A stretch of 60,101 bases of DNA from NCBI GenBank assembly GCA_965656525.1, contig CBFHKY010000020.1:1-60101 (forward strand). Reading direction: 5' to 3'. A program made the translations under genes and the position numbers. Within the stretch, counting starts at the first letter, position 1, and each line of letters opens with the position of its first letter. The notes under the pieces were generated by a model. It worked only from the letters and a program-made list of their open reading frames with translations. It was not told the origin of the DNA and did not search any database. Origin of the DNA: Pseudomaricurvus sp965656525. Its GTDB lineage: Bacteria; Pseudomonadota; Gammaproteobacteria; Pseudomonadales; Cellvibrionaceae. Below are positions 25,331 to 34,380 of this stretch, piece after piece.

Positions 25331-25497
25331 ATTTTTCTTCAATCACACAAAAACTTTTACTCCCTACCTTTTGTCTTTCTATATCAAACTCTTTAATACG
25401 CTGAATCTAGCCATAGCAAATATAAAGGCAAGCCTAAATCTTTTATAAGTACAGTTGTGGTCTACACTGAGTAGATAGTCTGACAACTGGCAACACC

Positions 25498-27600
25498 ATG
25501 CGCCTTCACCGTCAAAGCTTTACCAGTAAAACGCCCTGGCTTGTTTTAGGGGCTTCTGTGTGCTTGAGTGTATTTGCCGCTTTGATGACCGAACAACAAA
25601 GCCAATTAGCGAGAGAAGAGCGCTTTATTCGTGAAGTTGATAATCTACGCTTTGATCTACTCAAGCACATGCAAACCTCCATCAACTTGCTAAGATCTGG
25701 CGCTGCTTTATTTGAAGCATCTTCTGAAGTTAGCCGTAATGAATGGCATTCGTTTTTTGACGCGATAAACTTAACCAACCACCACCCAGAAATCCAAGGT
25801 GTAGGTTACAGCCCTTATGTTAGTGATACCGAAAAACAACACCTCGAAAATATAACTCGTCAAAAGAATAAGAACTTTTTTACTATCTTCCCGCCAGGCC
25901 AGCGGAGCCATTACACTCCTATTCTGTACCTAGAGCCTTTCGATTGGCGTAATCAACGAGCTTACGGATACGATATGTATTCAGAACCAACTCGTCGACA
26001 TGCCATGGACACCGCACGTCAAACGGGTTTACCCAGTATGACGGGACCTGTCAAATTGGTACAAGAAACTTCAGAAGATATACAAGTCGGCACACTGATT
26101 TACTTCCCTTTATTCTCACCCACTGACGCCGAAGACAAATCAAACAACCTTCAAGGGTTCGTTTACGCCGCTTTTCGAATAAAAGACTTAATGCAGAATG
26201 TAACCTCACTCCACAGCCGCAACATAAACCTTACAGTGAGAGATCTGTTAACTCAAAAATCATTATTCGCCGATGCAAACCACCCTGCTCATTCAATATC
26301 GATGTTTTCGCAACATATCACAACCAATATTGCTGGACGGCAGTGGGTTATTGTCGCTAACAGCAGTCCAGCCTTTGAAAGTGAGACGCACAATTATGAC
26401 AGTCTTGTGATTATCAGTATTGGTTTACTGGATAGCTTACTTTTGTTTTTTTGCGCATTAATACTGGTTAACAATCGCATTACAGCGCAAAAAGCTGCTG
26501 CTGAACACCTTAAAAATCTAAGTCTGGCGCAAGCCACTCAACTCATGGCCGACTCGGCGCCTACCGCATTGCTTGCCATTGATGGACATGGCAAGGTCCA
26601 ACAATTTAATCATCATGCCCTTGAGCTTTTCGGGTACTCAGCCGAGCAGTTTCAAGGGCTCAGTGTTGAAAAACTGATTCCTAAACGGTTTCGACAACAT
26701 CACTCTAAATACCGAGAGTCTTTCCTTACTAAACCTGTCAAGCGACCAATGGGACGTGGCCGCGACCTATATTGCTTGACGGCTCTCGGTAAAGAACTGC
26801 CTATTGAGATTGGCTTAACACCAACCAAAAACAACGAAACGGTTATTTGTTCAATCAATGATATTTCTTCACGCAAAACGCAAGAAAACCTTCTGCTCAA
26901 AAAGACACGAGAGCTCGAAGAGTTTGTTTATGTAGTTTCACATGATTTAAAGTCACCATTGGTCGCCATTAATGGATTGGCGGGGTTGCTCTCCAAACAG
27001 TTAGAAACAGACAGCGAAGCGCATTTTCTAAGTGAACGAATCATGAAAAACGGACAGCAAATGGAGGCGTTACTGCAAGACTTACTCGACTTATCACGCA
27101 TCAGTTATAGCAGTCATGAATCACTGCCCATTAATATTAAAACGTTGTTAAAAGAGTGCGTAGACGATTATGTAGAACACATATCAGCCGCTGAAGGAAC
27201 GGTCGATATCGATGTGCCTGACGCCTATATTCAAGGCCAAAAAACCACTTTACATCAGCTATTTAATAATCTGCTTGATAATGCCATTAAATATCGATGC
27301 CCCGAACGCCCGTTGTTGATTACGATCAGAGGTGATATAGACTCAAGTAAAGGGCGTCTGTACCTGCGATTTGGTGACAACGGTCGTGGTGTTCCTAATG
27401 AATGGCTCGCCAAGATTTTTGATATTTTTATTCGTTATGACGATAAAGAGGATTCCGGCAGTGGCGTTGGACTTTCTATTTGTAAAAAAGTTATTGAGCG
27501 GCACGATGGTCAAATCTGGGCAGCCCCTCACCTTCCACACGGTCTTGAGTTTTGTATGGATTTACCATGTCTGACATCTACACCAAACAATACCAATTAA
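25498..27600 (+). CDS. CHASE-PAS hybridless sensor histidine kinase
   Basis: An inner-membrane sensor kinase of 700 residues. A first membrane helix (about 13-32) precedes a periplasmic CHASE domain (about 70-260; motifs GVGYSPYVS, FTIFPPGQRSHYTPILYLEP, RRHAMDTARQTG), then a second helix (about 305-325, IISIGLLDSLLLFFCALIL). A PAS domain follows (about 345-465, ADSAPTALLAIDGHGKV), then a HisKA domain with phosphoacceptor His482 (VVSHDLKSPL) and a HATPase domain (NNLLDNAIKY about 590, DNGRGVP about 625, GSGVGLSICKKV about 660). It has no fused receiver; the next two genes encode receivers and overlap it, so phosphotransfer to them is likely. The CHASE ligand is unknown. The start is ATG at 25498. 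Confidence 0.92.
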   Translation: MRLHRQSFTSKTPWLVLGASVCLSVFAALMTEQQSQLAREERFIREVDNLRFDLLKHMQTSINLLRSGAALFEASSEVSRNEWHSFFDAINLTNHHPEIQGVGYSPYVSDTEKQHLENITRQKNKNFFTIFPPGQRSHYTPILYLEPFDWRNQRAYGYDMYSEPTRRHAMDTARQTGLPSMTGPVKLVQETSEDIQVGTLIYFPLFSPTDAEDKSNNLQGFVYAAFRIKDLMQNVTSLHSRNINLTVRDLLTQKSLFADANHPAHSISMFSQHITTNIAGRQWVIVANSSPAFESETHNYDSLVIISIGLLDSLLLFFCALILVNNRITAQKAAAEHLKNLSLAQATQLMADSAPTALLAIDGHGKVQQFNHHALELFGYSAEQFQGLSVEKLIPKRFRQHHSKYRESFLTKPVKRPMGRGRDLYCLTALGKELPIEIGLTPTKNNETVICSINDISSRKTQENLLLKKTRELEEFVYVVSHDLKSPLVAINGLAGLLSKQLETDSEAHFLSERIMKNGQQMEALLQDLLDLSRISYSSHESLPINIKTLLKECVDDYVEHISAAEGTVDIDVPDAYIQGQKTTLHQLFNNLLDNAIKYRCPERPLLITIRGDIDSSKGRLYLRFGDNGRGVPNEWLAKIFDIFIRYDDKEDSGSGVGLSICKKVIERHDGQIWAAPHLPHGLEFCMDLPCLTSTPNNTN

Positions 27601-28499
27601 AGTCATTGCGAATTCTACATATTGAAGATTCTCAAGACCATCAACTGTTGATGCGCCATTACTTGCGTGAAATACCATGGAATATTGACTATCAAAACTG
27701 CAGTACGCTTTCAGAAACTCACGACCTTTTAAACTCTGAAGACGTATATTTTGATTTAGTACTCATGGACTACATGCTAAAAGGTGAAGTATCCAGCTCA
27801 CTAATAGAAAAATTTCCCTCTATACCAGTAGTGATCATCACCGCTCATGATGATGAAGAGCTGGATCAAAAACTGATGAAAATGGGGGCTGCGGATTTTG
27901 TTTCAAAATCGGACTTATCATCTAGGTTATTAAAACGCATTATCCGCCACGCTATTGAACGCCAATCTATCTTGAACCGTTTGGCACACGAATCCACTCA
28001 TGACTCTCTTACCGAGCTGTATAATCGGCGCTTTGCCCTACAAGAGCTGGAGCGCTTAAAAGAAGAGCAATGGCGCCATAATAATCCGTTTTCTCTTTGT
28101 ATGATTGACGTTGACGGGTTGAAATCTATTAACGATCAGCATGGCCACTACACCGGTGACGATGCCATCAATACCTTAGCGGACGGTATCAAAAATAGCC
28201 TGCGTCGTGGTGACATTGGCGCGCGCTTATCGGGTGATGAATTTTTAATTTTGTTCCCAAACACACCTGCTATACAGGCTAGACAATGCTTGTCGCGAGT
28301 AAACCAGTATTTGGCCTGTAACCCACTGACCATTAACGATCAAAACATCCCCATATCAGTCAGCTATGGTCTTATGGACTATTCATCGACCATGGAAAAT
28401 ACATTGTTAAAAGTGGTTGATGAATATCTTTATCAGGCAAAAACAGCTGGCAAGAACTGCCTGTGTGAAAACGGGTCCATTATGGTCGTCGAAGCATGA
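27567..28499 (+). CDS. Response regulator with diguanylate cyclase (GGDEF) domain
   Basis: A 310-residue receiver-GGDEF protein predicted to make cyclic di-GMP when phosphorylated. The receiver (14-130) has Glu20-Asp21, phosphoacceptor Asp68 (LVLMDYML) and Lys114. The cyclase domain (about 140-305) has DSLTELYNRR, DVDGLKSINDQHGH and the signature SGDEF at 222-226 in place of GGDEF. An inhibitory-site RxxD motif (RRGD, 213-216) is at the normal five-residue distance. A serine at the first signature position is uncommon but need not abolish activity. The ATG at 27567 overlaps the kinase gene by 34 bases; a TTG five codons earlier is less likely. Its stop overlaps the next gene (ATGA). Confidence 0.92.
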   Translation: MSDIYTKQYQLKSLRILHIEDSQDHQLLMRHYLREIPWNIDYQNCSTLSETHDLLNSEDVYFDLVLMDYMLKGEVSSSLIEKFPSIPVVIITAHDDEELDQKLMKMGAADFVSKSDLSSRLLKRIIRHAIERQSILNRLAHESTHDSLTELYNRRFALQELERLKEEQWRHNNPFSLCMIDVDGLKSINDQHGHYTGDDAINTLADGIKNSLRRGDIGARLSGDEFLILFPNTPAIQARQCLSRVNQYLACNPLTINDQNIPISVSYGLMDYSSTMENTLLKVVDEYLYQAKTAGKNCLCENGSIMVVEA

Positions 28500-28885
28500 G
28501 GCGTCGGCAGGTAGTGTTAGTGGAGGATAATGTTGATCATGCGTTGCTGATCAACACCATACTGACCGAAGAACACATTGACGTTACTCACTTTCATGAT
28601 GCTGAGCGGGCTTTAGCAAGCTTAAAAAACAAGGAATACGCGGTGGATCTTTTAGTGTTTGATTTGAAGCTTCCCAACATGAGTGGTCTCACGTTATTAA
28701 AAACAATACGCACCATGGCACATCATCAGCAGACTCCCATTTTAATGCTCACAACGTCCGATAACCCCCAAGAGATCAAGGCCTGTGAAAGCGCTGGAGC
28801 GAATGCTTATCTGACCAAACCTGCAAGTTTTTCGGCGTTAACAAATTTACTCAAAACAAAAGTCAGCGCCTGGTTACCGGTTTAA
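28496..28885 (+). CDS. Single-domain response regulator, Rcp1-like
   Basis: A stand-alone receiver of 129 residues: acidic pair Glu10-Asp11, phosphoacceptor Asp56 (LLVFDLKLPNMSG), Thr in MLTTSD and Lys108 in LTKPA. There is no output domain. The sequence style resembles the Rcp1/CheY-like receivers that accompany phytochrome-type kinases. The ATG overlaps the stop of the receiver-GGDEF gene by four bases, so the three proteins are translationally coupled. It may be a phosphate sink or a competitor for the kinase, or act by protein contact; that is inference. Confidence 0.92.
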   Translation: MRRRQVVLVEDNVDHALLINTILTEEHIDVTHFHDAERALASLKNKEYAVDLLVFDLKLPNMSGLTLLKTIRTMAHHQQTPILMLTTSDNPQEIKACESAGANAYLTKPASFSALTNLLKTKVSAWLPV

Positions 28886-28900
28886 AGCCACCATTTCTGA

Positions 28901-29695
28901 CTAGATGAGCTCAAATTTGTCTGCATCCATGTAAGCTGGAAAGCGGTGGCGATAATCCGTTAAAGCCTTTGCACTAAACACCGAGGTGACAATAGTTTCT
29001 TGGTTACCAGCATCCTTTTGTATTCCCCCCTGCGCATCAATAAATAAACTGTCGCCAGAGTAGTGTAACCCTTTGCCGTCGGCTCCTACTCGATTTACAC
29101 CAACCACATACGCTTGATTTTCTATCGCCCTGGCAATTAGCAATTGTCGCCAGTGATAAGCTCTCGCCGCGGGCCAGTTTGCTACAAAAATCATTAAGTC
29201 GTAGTGGCTTTTATTGCGACACCATACCGGAAAGCGCAAGTCGTAGCAGACCATTGGGTTTATACGCCAACCATTCACATTCACTAGGAGTGATGTCTGC
29301 CCTGCTGAGTAGCGTTTGTGCTCATCCCCCATTCTAAAGAGGTGACGTTTATCGTAATGGGCACTTGTACCATCTGGCCTCATCCATACGAGTCTGTTGA
29401 ACGGTTTGCTTTGCGCTGGGTGTTCTTTAACAGCGTAACTGCCGCAAATAACAGCTCCTGTTTTTTGAGCCAGTGCTTTCATCCAGACAAAGGTATCACC
29501 TTCGGGCGGCTCCGCTACCTCATCGACATTCATACTAAAGCCAGCAGTAAACATTTCTGGCAAAATAATAATGTCTGTTGGGTTATTGAGTGTAGATATA
29601 CGTTCAGCAATGTTACGCCGATTCACTTCAGGCGCCTGCCAAACTGAATCTGGCTGAACAATGGTGACGCTTAAATCAGCTTTAGGCTCCATCAT
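28901..29695 (-). CDS. Carbon-nitrogen hydrolase, YafV-type omega-amidase
   Basis: A nitrilase-superfamily amidase of 264 residues. The catalytic triad is visible: Glu47 (ILPEMFTAGFSM), Lys116 (HYDKRHLF) and Cys150 (MVCYDLRFP). The FTAGFSM, KRHLFRMGDEH and RAIENQAYVVGVNR blocks match YafV/NIT2, which hydrolyse 2-oxoglutaramate or 2-oxosuccinamate and so repair side products of glutamine and asparagine transamination. The usual partner aminotransferase gene is not adjacent. It converges on the signalling operon (15 bases between stops). Confidence 0.92.
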   Translation of the reverse strand: MMEPKADLSVTIVQPDSVWQAPEVNRRNIAERISTLNNPTDIIILPEMFTAGFSMNVDEVAEPPEGDTFVWMKALAQKTGAVICGSYAVKEHPAQSKPFNRLVWMRPDGTSAHYDKRHLFRMGDEHKRYSAGQTSLLVNVNGWRINPMVCYDLRFPVWCRNKSHYDLMIFVANWPAARAYHWRQLLIARAIENQAYVVGVNRVGADGKGLHYSGDSLFIDAQGGIQKDAGNQETIVTSVFSAKALTDYRHRFPAYMDADKFELI

Positions 29696-29803
29696 TACTC
29701 CCCCCTTTTTACATGAACTAACGTTCTCTTTCCTAGTGCAGACTAGGTTAGATGTCCCGTCCTAAAATACGTTGACGGTTTTAAGGGCGGGACAAGATAA
29801 AAC

Positions 29804-29831
29804 AAAAAAGCCCTGAGTTAACAGGGCTTTT
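29804..29831 (-). terminator. Rho-independent terminator of fimV
   Basis: The stem AAAAAGCCCTG with CAGGGCTTTT (loop of six bases) is followed on the minus strand by TTTTTTGTTTT. It is 68 bases past the fimV stop and separates fimV from the amidase gene. An imperfect GC-containing inverted repeat also lies just beyond, near 29755-29793. Confidence 0.85.
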
Positions 29832-29898
29832 GTCGGCTTCAGCACGAAGTCTTCACGCGAGAATCACCCCAGAAGATAATGCTTATATAACAGCGGCA

Positions 29899-32800
29899 TC
29901 AGCTTAAGCGTTCAATAAGTTCTTTGGCTTCTTGTTGCTGTTCTGTATTACCTTCCTGCTGAACCTCTTCAAGAATGTCTTTGGCGCCCTCTTGATCGCC
30001 CATATCAATATACGCCCGAGCCAAATCAAGTTTGGTCGCGGCTTCATCGGTATCGGCCAAGAAATCAAGATCATCGTCTAAATCATCATCTAATTCATCA
30101 ATACTGAACGATTCTTCAGGTGTTGGCAGGTCTGATAGAGCTTCATCGAATACATCATCTTCAGAAGCAGTCAAATACAAGTCAGCGACTTCTTCTGCAG
30201 CATCAGGTTCAGCTTCGACTGCGGTGCCTTCTTCACCGAAAAGTGAGTCTTTTTCTACCTGCTCCTCGGAATCAGAAGCTGCTATCTTTTCATCATCAAG
30301 ACTATCGGCAGTGAGCGCTGCTTGATCCTCATCAACATCCAGCAGGGCTTCTTGCTCTTCACTGACAACGGGCTCTAACTCTGGCTCTTCTGTCAGTTCT
30401 AAGCTGACACTGTCGGTTTGGTTGGCGTCATCCTCTGAACTCGAAGCTGTGTCTAAACTATCGAACGCAAAAGGCGGTGTCTCATCGTCATCCAAAGACA
30501 AGTCTTCGAGAAAATCCGAGTCAGAATCTTCATTCTCCAGCTCCAAACCAGCCTCTTGATCGGCCAAGCTAAACGCTTCTGATTCAGGGGTTGTGTCCTC
30601 GTCATTAGAGGTATCAGCATCTGACACATCGGAATCACCAGCGGCTGCAGCTTCTACACTCTCATCTTCAGCGGTAAACTCTGAATCAAAAAGCGCTTCG
30701 GCTTCCTGAGCTTGAAACTCGATATCGGCTTCATCATCGTCATCGAGCTCAAAATCCGAACTTGTGGCCGAATCAAGAGTCTCGTCTAGATTAATGTCGG
30801 TCGACGCTATTTCAGGTTCTGCCGTTTCAGGCACCAATGTTTCAAGTTCCGATGTCTCAGATTCTAATGTCTCAGGTTCTGATATTTCGGGCTCAGCGGC
30901 TTCTGCTTCTGGTGTGTCAGAATCACTAGACTCTAAAGATAAGGCCTCTAACTCTTGATCCAACGCATCCAGATCTACTTCATCCAGGTCCATTGCAAAG
31001 CCATCCTCATCTTCGCTTTCAGACCAGAAGTCGTCTTCTACAGCACTGTCTAAAGACTCAGAGTCACCCCCTAAGGAATCAAGGCTAGCTTCGCTCTGCA
31101 AGGCACTATCCGCATCACTGCTGTCAGTGGCCTCAAGCATTTCGCTCTCATTACTGGCATCTAACGTCTCATCTTCGTCAAAAGAAAACTCAAAATCGTC
31201 TGCGCTGTCTTCTTGCGCTTCAACAATATCGATATCGTCGTCAATATCTTCCAGAGTAGGCACGTCAGCTGGTAAAACAGCTTCCTCTAGTTCTGGCTCT
31301 TGCGCACTCTCTATGGTGTTGTCTGTCGAGTCTTCAAGTTCTGTATTTTGGGTATTTTCAAAATCGACAGAGGCATCGGACTCTGGCGTAGGCTCTGGCA
31401 CAAGTTCAGTGTCGAGAGACTCATCCTCTAAAGAAAATGCCTGCGCATCGGAAACATCCAGCGTTGGCACATCAGAGTCGGATAATTCAGTATCTGAAGC
31501 CTCGGGAGCAAATGCATCTGCTAACGAGTCATCGTTGTCTGTCTCAAGGTCCACATCAAAATTTAGCGATTCCAATTCAATGTCGTCATCGTCGTCAGCC
31601 AAACTGAAATCGAAGGAAATGTCATCCGTATCTTCTTTATTCTCAGGCTGCTCTAACTTAGTCAGGTCATCACTCAAGTCTAAAGAAAATTCATCGTCTG
31701 AGCTGATGGCACTGTCTAGGTTAAAATCGCGGTCATCAGTTTCATCCAAATCAAGACCAAACACTAAGTCATCATGGTCAAGGTCAGCTAGAGAATCTTC
31801 TTTTTCAGAAATATCAAATGACAGCGCGTCGCTGCTAAAATCTAAGTCTAGGTCGGTTAGATCAGAAGCCGTATCACCAATATCGCTTTCATCAGAGGCG
31901 GTTAGACCGGAAAAATCCATTCCGCTCTCATCAAGTGATAGTTCAGATTTTGACGCTACAAATTCAGGCGCATCATCAAACTGCTCACGCAACATGTGTG
32001 CTCTATCGATAGACTCTGAATCTGCAAAACCACTCAGTATGGACAGCTGTTTATCAAAGCTGTCTATATTATTCGTTTCAGCGTACACCTCTAACAATTT
32101 TAATCGCGCTTCGACATCCGTTTCATTCGCTGCAAGTGCGTTGAGCAACATTTCTTCGGCTTGATCAAACTTGCCATAGGCAATATAAATATCGGCCTCT
32201 GCACCAGCATCGCCGGTTTGAGAATGTGTTGGCGAAGAGGTCTCGGCATCCGCTTCTAGATTGTCTAGGTAGAAATCATCATCGTCGCTTTGATCAAAGC
32301 TGGATTCTTCTTCAGGTGAGAAATTGCTGATTTCATCATCTAGGCCGATCAGAGAATCGCTGTTATCTGGGTCGGTGAAGCTGAGATCCACTTCTGGGGA
32401 ATCGTCGTTATCAGCGTCATTTTGTTGCTGGCGACGACGAACAATCAACAGACCAGCTAATAACAAAGCGATAAACCCACCGCCAATGTATACCAGATTA
32501 TCCATTAACCTATCGGCTAATGATGGCTCTTTGGGAGCCGCTTGTTTAACAACTTTAGCTGGCTCTGGTTTTTGCGGCTGGGCTACAGCAACTGGTTTAG
32601 ACTGTGATGCAGCGACTTGGGTTTGTTTGTCTTCTTGAGCCGCCGATGCGGCTTGCGATTGCTCAGCCCCTAGCTGCAATGCTCTAAGCTCTTGGTTGGA
32701 AACTTCCAGTAAGCGCTCCATCGTTTCGATCTGAGCTTCAAGTTCGTTCACTCGCTCGCTTAAATCGTTGTTTTGACGACGGGATTTATCCAGCTCCTCA

Positions 32801-33846
32801 AGTGAGATAGCCAGTTCATTTTGTAGGGACTCGACATCACCACCAACTTCGCCACTTGCACGGCCGGCTTCAAGGTCACTGCGGCTGTCTGCGGTGGCCA
32901 CTTTCAATCGCCCAGAGATACCGTTATCCGAGGTATTGGTTGTACGGCTGCGACCAGTAGCCTCCAGTTGCGGACCCGCTGCAGATCCAGACCACTGATT
33001 ATTCTGAAAGGCCACTTCATTAATGGCTTGTTTAAAGTTCGTTTGTTGAATATCACCGGCCGCCGGCACACGCAGAACTTGTCCACGGCGCAACAAATTA
33101 ATATTGCCGTTGATAAAAGCCTCTGGGTTTAAACGCTGTATCGCCAGCATGGTCTGCTGAACGCTGTATTGGCGGTTTGGACGCACTTTAAGAGCAATTT
33201 CCCAAAGCGTGTCATTGGCTGAGACCGGCCCATAAACACGGTTGCCTGAGCCTGATTGAGCAGAGCTGGAAGGCTCTCTTCTCTGAGGACTTTGTTGCTG
33301 AGGTGTATTTTGATCTTCGGTTGTAGCAGGCTCACGAGTAACGTCATCTGCTCGTGGGGTTATTTGACGGTTACTGGTTGGAGAGCTTTCCGCTCTTGAA
33401 GGTGAACTGGTTTGCGCCGATTGAATAGGTCTTGCCGATTCGTCCGAAAATACAGGCAAGTCCATCAGCAAAGTATATTCCCGTAAAATACGGCCATTTG
33501 GCCACTGAGTATCCAACAGGAAGTTCAAATACGGCTCTCTAACCGGCTGTGTACTTGTCACTCTGACAACAGGGCCATTGGGTGAATCAAGGTTCACCGT
33601 GAATTTCAAGCTTGTTAGGAAAAAAGGTCGTTCAATACCTGCTCGGCTGAAATCCTCCTTTTGCGCTAAAGCAATTAGGATTTCATCTGGGGTGAGATCT
33701 CTTGCCTGTAACAGCTTAATTTCTGCCACTAGGGGCTCATTCAATCGAGATAACAGCTGAATCTCGCCCAATCCCAGAGCGCTCGCAATGTTTGCCCCCA
33801 AGGCACTTGCTAAACCAATTGCTAACGTCAGCTTACGAAGACGCAT
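29899..33846 (-). CDS. fimV: FimV-type polar hub protein
   Basis: A 1315-residue inner-membrane protein of the FimV/HubP family, which organises the cell pole and supports type IV pilus assembly and twitching. A signal peptide (1-24, ending ASA) is followed by a conserved periplasmic domain (25-125), a Ser/Pro-rich linker, a LysM peptidoglycan-binding domain (203-262), a coiled coil (about 338-395), one transmembrane helix (about 450-470, then RRRQQQ), and a cytoplasmic region of about 800 residues very rich in Asp, Glu and Ser. A TPR-like segment (ADIYIAYGKFDQAEEMLLNAL) is near 545. The C-terminus carries the FimV motif TKLDLARAYIDMGDQEGAKD. In Pseudomonas, truA and trpF follow fimV; here they do not. 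Confidence 0.96.
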   Translation of the reverse strand: MRLRKLTLAIGLASALGANIASALGLGEIQLLSRLNEPLVAEIKLLQARDLTPDEILIALAQKEDFSRAGIERPFFLTSLKFTVNLDSPNGPVVRVTSTQPVREPYLNFLLDTQWPNGRILREYTLLMDLPVFSDESARPIQSAQTSSPSRAESSPTSNRQITPRADDVTREPATTEDQNTPQQQSPQRREPSSSAQSGSGNRVYGPVSANDTLWEIALKVRPNRQYSVQQTMLAIQRLNPEAFINGNINLLRRGQVLRVPAAGDIQQTNFKQAINEVAFQNNQWSGSAAGPQLEATGRSRTTNTSDNGISGRLKVATADSRSDLEAGRASGEVGGDVESLQNELAISLEELDKSRRQNNDLSERVNELEAQIETMERLLEVSNQELRALQLGAEQSQAASAAQEDKQTQVAASQSKPVAVAQPQKPEPAKVVKQAAPKEPSLADRLMDNLVYIGGGFIALLLAGLLIVRRRQQQNDADNDDSPEVDLSFTDPDNSDSLIGLDDEISNFSPEEESSFDQSDDDDFYLDNLEADAETSSPTHSQTGDAGAEADIYIAYGKFDQAEEMLLNALAANETDVEARLKLLEVYAETNNIDSFDKQLSILSGFADSESIDRAHMLREQFDDAPEFVASKSELSLDESGMDFSGLTASDESDIGDTASDLTDLDLDFSSDALSFDISEKEDSLADLDHDDLVFGLDLDETDDRDFNLDSAISSDDEFSLDLSDDLTKLEQPENKEDTDDISFDFSLADDDDDIELESLNFDVDLETDNDDSLADAFAPEASDTELSDSDVPTLDVSDAQAFSLEDESLDTELVPEPTPESDASVDFENTQNTELEDSTDNTIESAQEPELEEAVLPADVPTLEDIDDDIDIVEAQEDSADDFEFSFDEDETLDASNESEMLEATDSSDADSALQSEASLDSLGGDSESLDSAVEDDFWSESEDEDGFAMDLDEVDLDALDQELEALSLESSDSDTPEAEAAEPEISEPETLESETSELETLVPETAEPEIASTDINLDETLDSATSSDFELDDDDEADIEFQAQEAEALFDSEFTAEDESVEAAAAGDSDVSDADTSNDEDTTPESEAFSLADQEAGLELENEDSDSDFLEDLSLDDDETPPFAFDSLDTASSSEDDANQTDSVSLELTEEPELEPVVSEEQEALLDVDEDQAALTADSLDDEKIAASDSEEQVEKDSLFGEEGTAVEAEPDAAEEVADLYLTASEDDVFDEALSDLPTPEESFSIDELDDDLDDDLDFLADTDEAATKLDLARAYIDMGDQEGAKDILEEVQQEGNTEQQQEAKELIERLS

Positions 33847-34138
33847 AGAACGTTCCTTTTTATATTTTCCATGGCCTGCATGCCATCTAATTTAACCCTA
33901 GTGTCCATACTAGTACGGCGTCTTTGGTTTCTCTATCAAGGACTGGAATCCAATATCAGCCAAAACCTCGAATAAATCTTCACTAATGCCTGTAAGTATT
34001 CATTATATGTAGGTTTTTATCAACAACGCGCTCAAGCGTTGCAAGCCGCAGACTGAGTATTTGCCCGAATAATTTGAAACAGCCCACAATTTCCTGAAAA
34101 CACTCAGGATTACAAGGTTATTTTCTAGATTTTGTGAG

Positions 34139-34338
34139 GTGCGAGGTGCGAGGTGCGAGGTGCGAGGTGCGAGGTGCGAGGTGCGAGNNNNNNNNNNNNN
34201 NNNNNNNNNNNNNNNNNNNNNNNNNNNNNNNNNNNNNNNNNNNNNNNNNNNNNNNNNNNNNNNNNNNNNNNNNNNNNNNNNNNNNCTGAGGTTGCCCCCG
34301 ACCGTGCGAGGTGCGAGGTGCGAGGTGCGAGGTGCGAA
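34139..34338. repeat. GTGCGAG heptamer tandem repeat array (interrupted by N-run)
   Basis: Seven perfect contiguous copies of GTGCGAG occupy 34139-34187, up to the undetermined bases. After the gap a non-repeat stretch (CTGAGGTTGCCCCCGACC, 34286-34303) is followed by four perfect copies and one partial copy (34304-34338). The total copy number is unknown because the gap falls within the array. The unit length of seven makes translation cycle through all frames, which is why long spurious open frames appear. Confidence 0.93.
34188..34285. other. Run of 98 undetermined bases inside the heptamer array
   Basis: The gap begins and ends next to GTGCGAG repeats, consistent with an assembly failure on tandem repeats. 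True length and copy number cannot be known from this sequence. Confidence 0.9.
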
Positions 34339-34340
34339 CA

Positions 34341-34371
34341 GTATTGCTCGGAGGTTGCCCCCGAGCAATAC
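34341..34371 (-). terminator. Palindromic hairpin after asd (terminator or REP-like element)
   Basis: Arms GTATTGCTCGG (34341-34351) and CCGAGCAATAC (34361-34371) form a perfect 11-bp stem with a nine-base loop, ten bases past the asd stop. The loop side contains GGTTGCCCCCGA, a word that also occurs at 34290-34301 just after the gap, so this may be part of a dispersed repeat rather than a plain terminator. No T-run follows. Confidence 0.6.
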
Positions 34372-34380
34372 AGGCATACA

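Larger units (their letters stand above)
33847..34380. other. fimV-asd intergenic region: promoter side, heptamer repeats, gap and hairpin
   Basis: This 534-base region between asd and fimV, both transcribed leftward, has no credible gene. Its right part (toward asd) holds the GTGCGAG tandem repeats, a run of undetermined bases and a palindromic hairpin, described separately. Its left part (33847-34130) should contain the fimV promoter; I see AT-rich sequence but no clear -35/-10 pair. Apparent open frames across the repeats encode only a periodic peptide produced by the heptamer and are not genes. Confidence 0.7.

Noticed and set aside
27552..27566. TTG start giving five more residues on the receiver-GGDEF protein
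   Set aside because: The ATG at 27567 is a better start, and the extension only deepens the overlap with the kinase gene.
31127..32164. Long plus-strand open frame (345 codons) rich in serine opposite fimV
   Set aside because: It is the antisense shadow of the Asp/Glu/Ser-rich part of fimV; GA-rich coding DNA reads as serine on the other strand. No start context or family.
34139..34338. Possible CRISPR array
   Set aside because: The repeat unit is seven bases with no spacers, so it is a simple tandem repeat. No cas genes are present.
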